Shown in pieces: positions 60,201 to 64,000 of a stretch of DNA of 64,000 bases. Below the pieces are notes generated by a model. It worked only from the letters and a program-made list of their open reading frames with translations. It searched no databases and was not told where the DNA came from. Location: contig JACTAT010000016.1 in NCBI GenBank assembly GCA_014526335.1, forward strand, positions 4,735,478 through 4,799,477, written 5' to 3'. Made by a program: the position numbers and the translations under genes. Origin of the DNA: Chrysaora quinquecirrha. Taxonomy: Eukaryota > Cnidaria > Scyphozoa > Semaeostomeae > Pelagiidae. The stretch's first letter is position 1, and each line of letters starts with the position of its first letter.

Positions 60201-62879
60201 GATGCGCGGTCACGCGTTTTGGTCCAAAACTAGTGGAAAAACGTGTAGCAGCATACTTCAGGGTTCACAATTTTGGCTGGTCTGTAGTTGGTAAGAAGGA
60301 GAAATATATTGTTCCACAGATTATGGTTTGTTAAGTGTTCGGACACTATTCTGTGGTTCGGGTTCTGATAAAAGATTTTGATAAATGAATGGACTAGAAT
60401 ACAGACCAGAATACAATAGGAGAGCATTTTATACGATTAACAGCTGGTTTAAAGTCTTTTCTCAAAACGCGCGGCTGCGCATCTGAAACGTGCGGCCACG
60501 TGTCTTGAAATTGTGTTTCAAAACAAGTTTAAAAGGCGCGGCCGCACATCAAGACACGCGGCCGCTAGTCTTGCCGCCAGTCTTAACTTTGAGAAGTTAC
60601 GAAGTTAAGTTGTCCAAATCAGCCACGGTAAGGACATGCTTGTTATTTATTATTGCTCTGATCTTGCATTGTTAAAAATATTTCCATTGTTTTTAGACGA
60701 TATTCGAGAAAGGTATAGAGCAAAATGCAAGGAGCATAAAGTAAACTTCATAAATGCTGACAAAGAAGTTCAAATTGTGTCGTTTCCAATAGAAGAGTTT
60801 GCAGTTAAGGTCAAAATTATTCTTGAACGACAAAGCGAGGTTAGAATTATTCAAGAGCGGAAAATTGGGGAATCTTATTATGATGAAATGAAGAAATTCT
60901 TCAAGAGGCTTAAAGATTATGGTAGACATATCAACATTGATGATCTATTTAATGATGACGAACACCGCATTGTGTTTATTCAAGGGATTGCCGGAATTGG
61001 CAAATCCTTCCTTGCAAAACAAATTGCATTTAAATGGGCGAATGGTGACATTTACAATAAATTTTCCCATGTTCTTTTTTTTGAATGCAGAGATTTTAAT
61101 GCTTATCGCAGCTGCAACGAAGGGAAAGGTCTTGACAATCTTATTGAAGATTTTCTTGCAGAGAAGTTCAGCTCTGTTACTTGTAGAAATGACAGTAATG
61201 TCCTTTTTCTAATTGATGGCTTGGACGAGTTAAAGAACAAAACGTCAACAATTTATAAAATAATTTCGCTGTTCAGTAAATCAAAGTTTATCATACTTGG
61301 AAGACCCCATGTGCAAAACATTTTTACAAAGTGTCCCGAAAATATACATATAAAGTACAAAGTGATGGAAATATTGGGTCTTGGTGATGAAGAAATTGAG
61401 GATTATATTGAGAAGTTTTCAAAACTAGAAGAAAAAATTGAAAAGCGCGAGGAGATAAAGAAGTCAATAAAAGATACGATTGATAACTCGGAAAGTTTGA
61501 CTGGCATCAAAACTGTCCCGCAATTTCTACACACACTATGCTGTGTAGCAGTCTTAAGGAATGGACTGGAAATATCCAGTGTAACTGGTTTGTACGGGTG
61601 GACATTTTTCTTGCTGTTAAAGCAACATTTGCATCAAAAGAACCCGGGAGAGGAACGCGATGATATTCGGTATTTACTTTCAAAATATTCAAGTGTTATA
61701 AAATCCATCAGTACAGTTGCATATAAATTGTATATCGATAAGAAAGTCATATTTGGGAAGAAAGACCTAGAGTTGCTTGTGAAAGAAACTCATGGATTTG
61801 GTGCACTGCGAAATGATTTTGTGACCTTTTTCAAAGAAACCGAAGGATTAGATGAGCTGCAAACAAACTTTTTTGAAAGTTTATTCGTCAATGTTTCAAA
61901 TAGTTTTGGACAAAAGCATCAGTTTAAGCATTTGACGCTGATGGAGTTTTTTGCGTCAATGTACTTCTATTTTGCTGATGACAGAGACCAAGTAATTCGT
62001 GAATTTTTAAGAAATGAATCGTACGAATGTATTTCGTTTATTTGCTGTTTTGAGGGGCGTCGCTTGGTAGCGAATGTTGCTGAAGATGATATTCTTCATT
62101 GTTTTGTCAATGAAATCAATAGAAATCGCAGAGAAACAAACTCGCCAGTTATAGCTCAAGTTATGAGCAAAGTTTCAGTGGGTTTGTCGTTTAGGTATTT
62201 ACATGATACGTTCAAACCAACTGACCGGGTTAAAGATACACAATTCTTAAATAGACTACTTGGAAAGATACAACCAGATAGATATTTCTGGGAGAGAAAA
62301 CGTGAAAAAGAAATTGATTTTAAGCCAAATGAAATTGACCAAGCTAACATTTGCAATGCTGTTCTACTGGCCAAGAATAATGGCATTAGCGATAAACGCT
62401 TGAGAAGTGTTTTTAAAGGTATTCGATTGACTCTGGCTTTGAAATTCATCAAAGTAGTAAAATATGTAGATCTGTTTGATGGAGTTTTTATCACCTTGAA
62501 CTATACTAACATATCAGAGGATGAAATGAGACTTTTTGCGGTAAACGCAATTCATTGTCGTTCGGTAACTTTTATGGGGCGTAAATTCATTGGAGAAATA
62601 TGGGAAAAATTGTTACAGAGTCTGAAAGACAAAGAAAGTTACCGTTTGCAAGTAATAAATATTTTGGATATGGATGTTGCTGATGGGTCTGTGGAGTTTT
62701 TTGCAGAAACACTAACAAGGATAGAAACAGTTAGGTTGCAAAGTATTCGTATCGATGAAATCTTTTGGGTGGAAAAATTACTAAAATGGATATCAATTGC
62801 CAAGGAAAAGCAACAATTGAAATTGAAAAAAATCTTTTACGGGGACTGTCCATCCTTGAATAATGACCTAAAGAGAAAG
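48300..62879 (+). CDS. Four-pass, connexin-like membrane protein fused to a NACHT NTPase (NLR-like), 5 exons visible
   Basis: Exons 48300-49029, 49860-49919, 52782-52847, 57022-57045 and 60697-62879 are all GT-AG and phase-consistent, giving 1021 codons. The last exon ends at a GTAAGA donor, so the gene continues past the window. Residues 1-243 hold four hydrophobic segments (about 26-44, 81-104, 119-142, 185-208). Loop 1 has Cys54 and Cys65 with FTCN; loop 2 has Cys156 and Cys175. NXS/T sites at 55, 59, 161, 166 and 178 all fall in these loops, implying external loops and cytosolic ends. FxCN, a Cys-x10-Cys spacing, a TM2 proline (P90) and VFVGEAAYFF in TM3 recall connexins. Residues 294-380 resemble the pre-NACHT region of animal NLRs. 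NACHT follows, with Walker A GIAGIGKS (390-397), Walker B LFLIDGLDEL (about 463-472) and a winged-helix HLTLMEFFAS near 705. About 720-1021 may be degenerate leucine-rich sequence. NACHT identity is firm; connexin kinship is inference. Confidence 0.85.
49335..49400. mobile_element. FB-1 MITE end fragment in intron 1
   Basis: ACACCTTTCAATTAAGAGCC followed by TCGTTTTCAAAAAA matches the FB-1 left terminus, after which similarity fades. Confidence 0.4.
50414..51347. mobile_element. 934-bp transposon with ~330-bp inverted repeats and 9-bp target duplication
   Basis: GGCTATCTGTAAAACATGGA at the left is inverted at the right end. Similarity between the arms continues for about 330 bp, leaving a 260-bp spacer. 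CTAAAAAAC is duplicated at 50405-50413 and 51348-51356. Long inverted repeats with a 9-bp duplication fit Mutator-like elements. Near-terminal GGAGTGGAGTGG repeats occur in both arms. No transposase is encoded. It lies in intron 2 of the NACHT gene. Confidence 0.8.
51357..52781. other. Remainder of intron 2
   Basis: About 51690-51975 contains words in opposite orientation (GTCAGAATTAGGGCAAGACTACG, then CGTGTGAACGTAGTCC; repeated CAATTTGAAAA / TTTTCAAATTGTG), which looks like a small diverged foldback element. No exon with suitable splice sites was recognised. Confidence 0.4.
52848..54589. other. First part of intron 3, no gene recognised
   Basis: Short open frames on both strands (for example 53613-53295 minus, 53797-53979 plus) have no recognisable motif. 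Nothing here supports a separate gene. Confidence 0.4.
54590..55200 (+). pseudogene. Penelope-like element remnant: GIY-YIG C-terminus and 3' region
   Basis: ARYIDRTSQRLEERVKHHVP (near 54715-54775) is a GIY-YIG endonuclease segment. AAITQQLLDHPECAENYNED (to about 54910) is the following Penelope C-terminal block, and then the frame breaks. The 3' region (AGCTGATTGGTGTTTAAAAC, GTATATATTCCGCC, CTCTGAAGAGTATCAGACG) matches the remnants at 17519-17965 and 57245-57530. It lies in sense orientation in intron 3 of the NACHT gene. Confidence 0.65.
55201..55929. other. Intron 3 between two Penelope remnants
   Basis: Open frames of about 100 codons (55033-55392, 55373-55690) have no recognised motif and probably derive from Penelope 3' flanks or chance. 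Confidence 0.35.
55930..56760 (-). pseudogene. Second, different Penelope-like element remnant
   Basis: The minus strand reads FLGHYSLLVKTKISRLLKQC then RISTFFPVKDKIPP (56520-56390), the linker after the reverse transcriptase in Penelope/Poseidon-type proteins. In shifted frames come YGKTTRH...REHL (GIY-YIG core), SSILEHIFQSGHLAS and NSQQSFIPLELF. It belongs to another lineage than the 54590 remnant, is heavily frameshifted, and lies antisense in intron 3 of the NACHT gene. Confidence 0.6.
57245..57530 (-). mobile_element. Penelope-like 3' end, antisense, in intron 4
   Basis: In minus orientation the order AGCTGATTGGTGTTTAAATC, TGCCAATTCAGCTG, GGGTATAAATACCGCC, GTTTCGGTCTG and CTGAGGAGTGTCAGACGAAA matches the 3' region of the 54590-55200 remnant. 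Only the non-coding end is present. Confidence 0.6.
57531..60043. other. Most of intron 4, no gene recognised
   Basis: The longest open frame (57964-58260, 98 codons) contains LLCDGCKLPNQTDF but no family I can name, and it lacks convincing splice sites. C- and G-runs occur near 58479 and 59631. Nothing else stands out. Confidence 0.4.
60044..60630. mobile_element. 587-bp foldback transposon full of GCGGCCGC words, just upstream of the NACHT exon
   Basis: TACCGTGGCTGATTTGGAC at the left is inverted at the right (GTCCAAATCAGCCACGGTA). The arms stay complementary for about 180 bp. AGGACAT is duplicated at 60037-60043 and 60631-60637. Each arm carries several GCGGCCGC-type words, in DNA otherwise poor in CpG. 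The element ends 66 bp before the acceptor of the NACHT exon (60696). Confidence 0.8.
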
Positions 62880-64000
62880 GTAAGAAAGTTTTAATATTTG
62901 CTTTAGTCAGTAACATATATTTGCATGATTCCCGTTTATGTCTCTGAAAAAGATCTCTGCTTCGCAGAGGAGACAAGCAATTTCTCCGAGATTGGATTTT
63001 GCTTGATTTTTGTTTGGGATTTTTTCGCTTGAAGCATTTCATGGTAATTGTGTTCAATTTCAGCCAAGTTTGTTATGCATGAGCGATGATATAAAATGAA
63101 ACGTGAAGCTGTTTCACAGTCAAGATCCATTGTGAACAAGTCGACATGCACTTGTTTACAAATAGCACTGAGTCGAACTTAGCTAAGCCTTGGTTTCTGA
63201 TTTCGCAATCGCCGAGGATCGCTGAAGATTTGCGGCGATCATCGGGGATCCACTTTGATACATCTGCCTGTCAATAGAGTGGCATTTTTGGCAAGATAAT
63301 TCCGGGAGAGGACTAAATTTTTTATCTCTTCATTCTGAGACAGGACAGGGGTGTCAGTTAAACTTTTTCCCAGTAACCGACATATTTGTTATGAACAACT
63401 ATTGCACCACACAAAAGAGTGGACAGAAACTGGACTCAAAACTTAGAACATCTGCAAAATATTTTCTTCAAGTAAGGAACACAAGAAGATTTAAAATTGA
63501 TCTCAGCAAGGTAATGTGAGGCCCAAAAAATTTCTGCTAAGCATATCCACGTTGTTTTTCCAAGGACAACACCTGGGTTAACGATCAAATGGAAACTGTA
63601 CGTCAAAATTTCGATAGTTGAAGTTTGAATAGAAACAGGCCAGAGATCGCAAATGATCTCTAGCGATCAAAATATCTCATAATGCATAGTACATTGCCAC
63701 AGCAGAAGGAACATAAAAAGAACAAAAGATTCGTGTTGAACCACCAAATGTCTTCAAACAACAAGAAGCGTGACAAAGCCAATTTCATGAAAGAGAAGAG
63801 TCGAAACAATGTTATTGTAATAATGATAAATTGAGCAAAGAGTTTATATATATTGGTATCAGAAAATAAGTTGCAGGAAAAGCTTTAGAAGAATAAGTTA
63901 TGGCCTGCCCTACCATATCCGAGGGGTGTTTATCCGAAAATTCCTGCTAATCGACTGAAAACCGCAAGAATCCTTGACTGCTAATAAGTGAAGTCCTTCA
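62880..64000. other. Downstream intron of the NACHT gene, no further exon recognised
   Basis: From the GTAAGA donor at 62880 to the window end no open stretch with a convincing acceptor and NLR-like repeat sequence was found. If the donor is skipped the frame ends five codons later (TAA 62892-62894), which would give a complete protein without further repeats. Confidence 0.5.

Noticed and set aside
60636..60696. ATG at 60636 as the start of a stand-alone NACHT protein
   Set aside because: The first 20 codons read through a pyrimidine-rich acceptor (TTGTTTTTAG) and the element's target duplication; the phase matches the upstream exons, so splicing at 60697 is far more likely.

Overview
The window is 64 kb of eukaryotic (animal) nuclear DNA: AT-rich, intron-bearing and dense with repeats. 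It holds two clearly spliced plus-strand genes separated by about 34 kb of repeat-dominated DNA. The taxonomic call is inference. An HECW-type HECT ligase fixes Metazoa. A NACHT gene of the expanded early-animal NLR type, several Penelope-like elements and many foldback/MITE families point to a cnidarian, but no marker in the window proves it.

Layout. (1) 184-14504 is the 3' half of an HECW ubiquitin ligase: 14 coding exons with consistent phases, from the end of a WW domain to the complete HECT domain. Its introns carry MITEs, a tRNA-derived SINE and short foldbacks. (2) 14505-23740 has no recognisable gene. It holds a 500-N assembly gap (15531-16030), a decayed Penelope 3' end, a TTAG microsatellite, a SINE and several MITEs. 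(3) 23960-28401 is an unrecognised, probably two-exon gene whose 3' end runs into a 166-bp satellite (28184-29655). (4) 29660-37815 is mostly MITEs, including nested insertions, CpG-rich hairpins and a 51-bp minisatellite. (5) 37932-47805 is a nest of transposons: a LINE, then a Penelope-like element (39987-47558) broken by a second LINE and by a 4.1-kb foldback element whose arms are tandem arrays. One array was later hit by a SINE. (6) 48300-62879 is the most interesting locus. Exon 1 encodes a four-pass membrane module with connexin-like spacing and glycosylated two-cysteine loops. Three tiny phase-1 exons then lead to a 2.2-kb exon encoding a NACHT NTPase. The gene probably continues past the window.

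How the parts relate. The two conserved genes look functionally independent: one is a cytosolic ubiquitin ligase, the other a predicted channel-tethered innate-immune type STAND NTPase. The repeats can be ordered in time from their nesting and target-site duplications. The main hypothesis is that the 48.3-62.9 kb gene couples a large-pore-channel-like membrane module directly to a NACHT switch in one polypeptide. All coordinates and splice phases were read by eye; homology statements rest on motif recognition, not on database searches.
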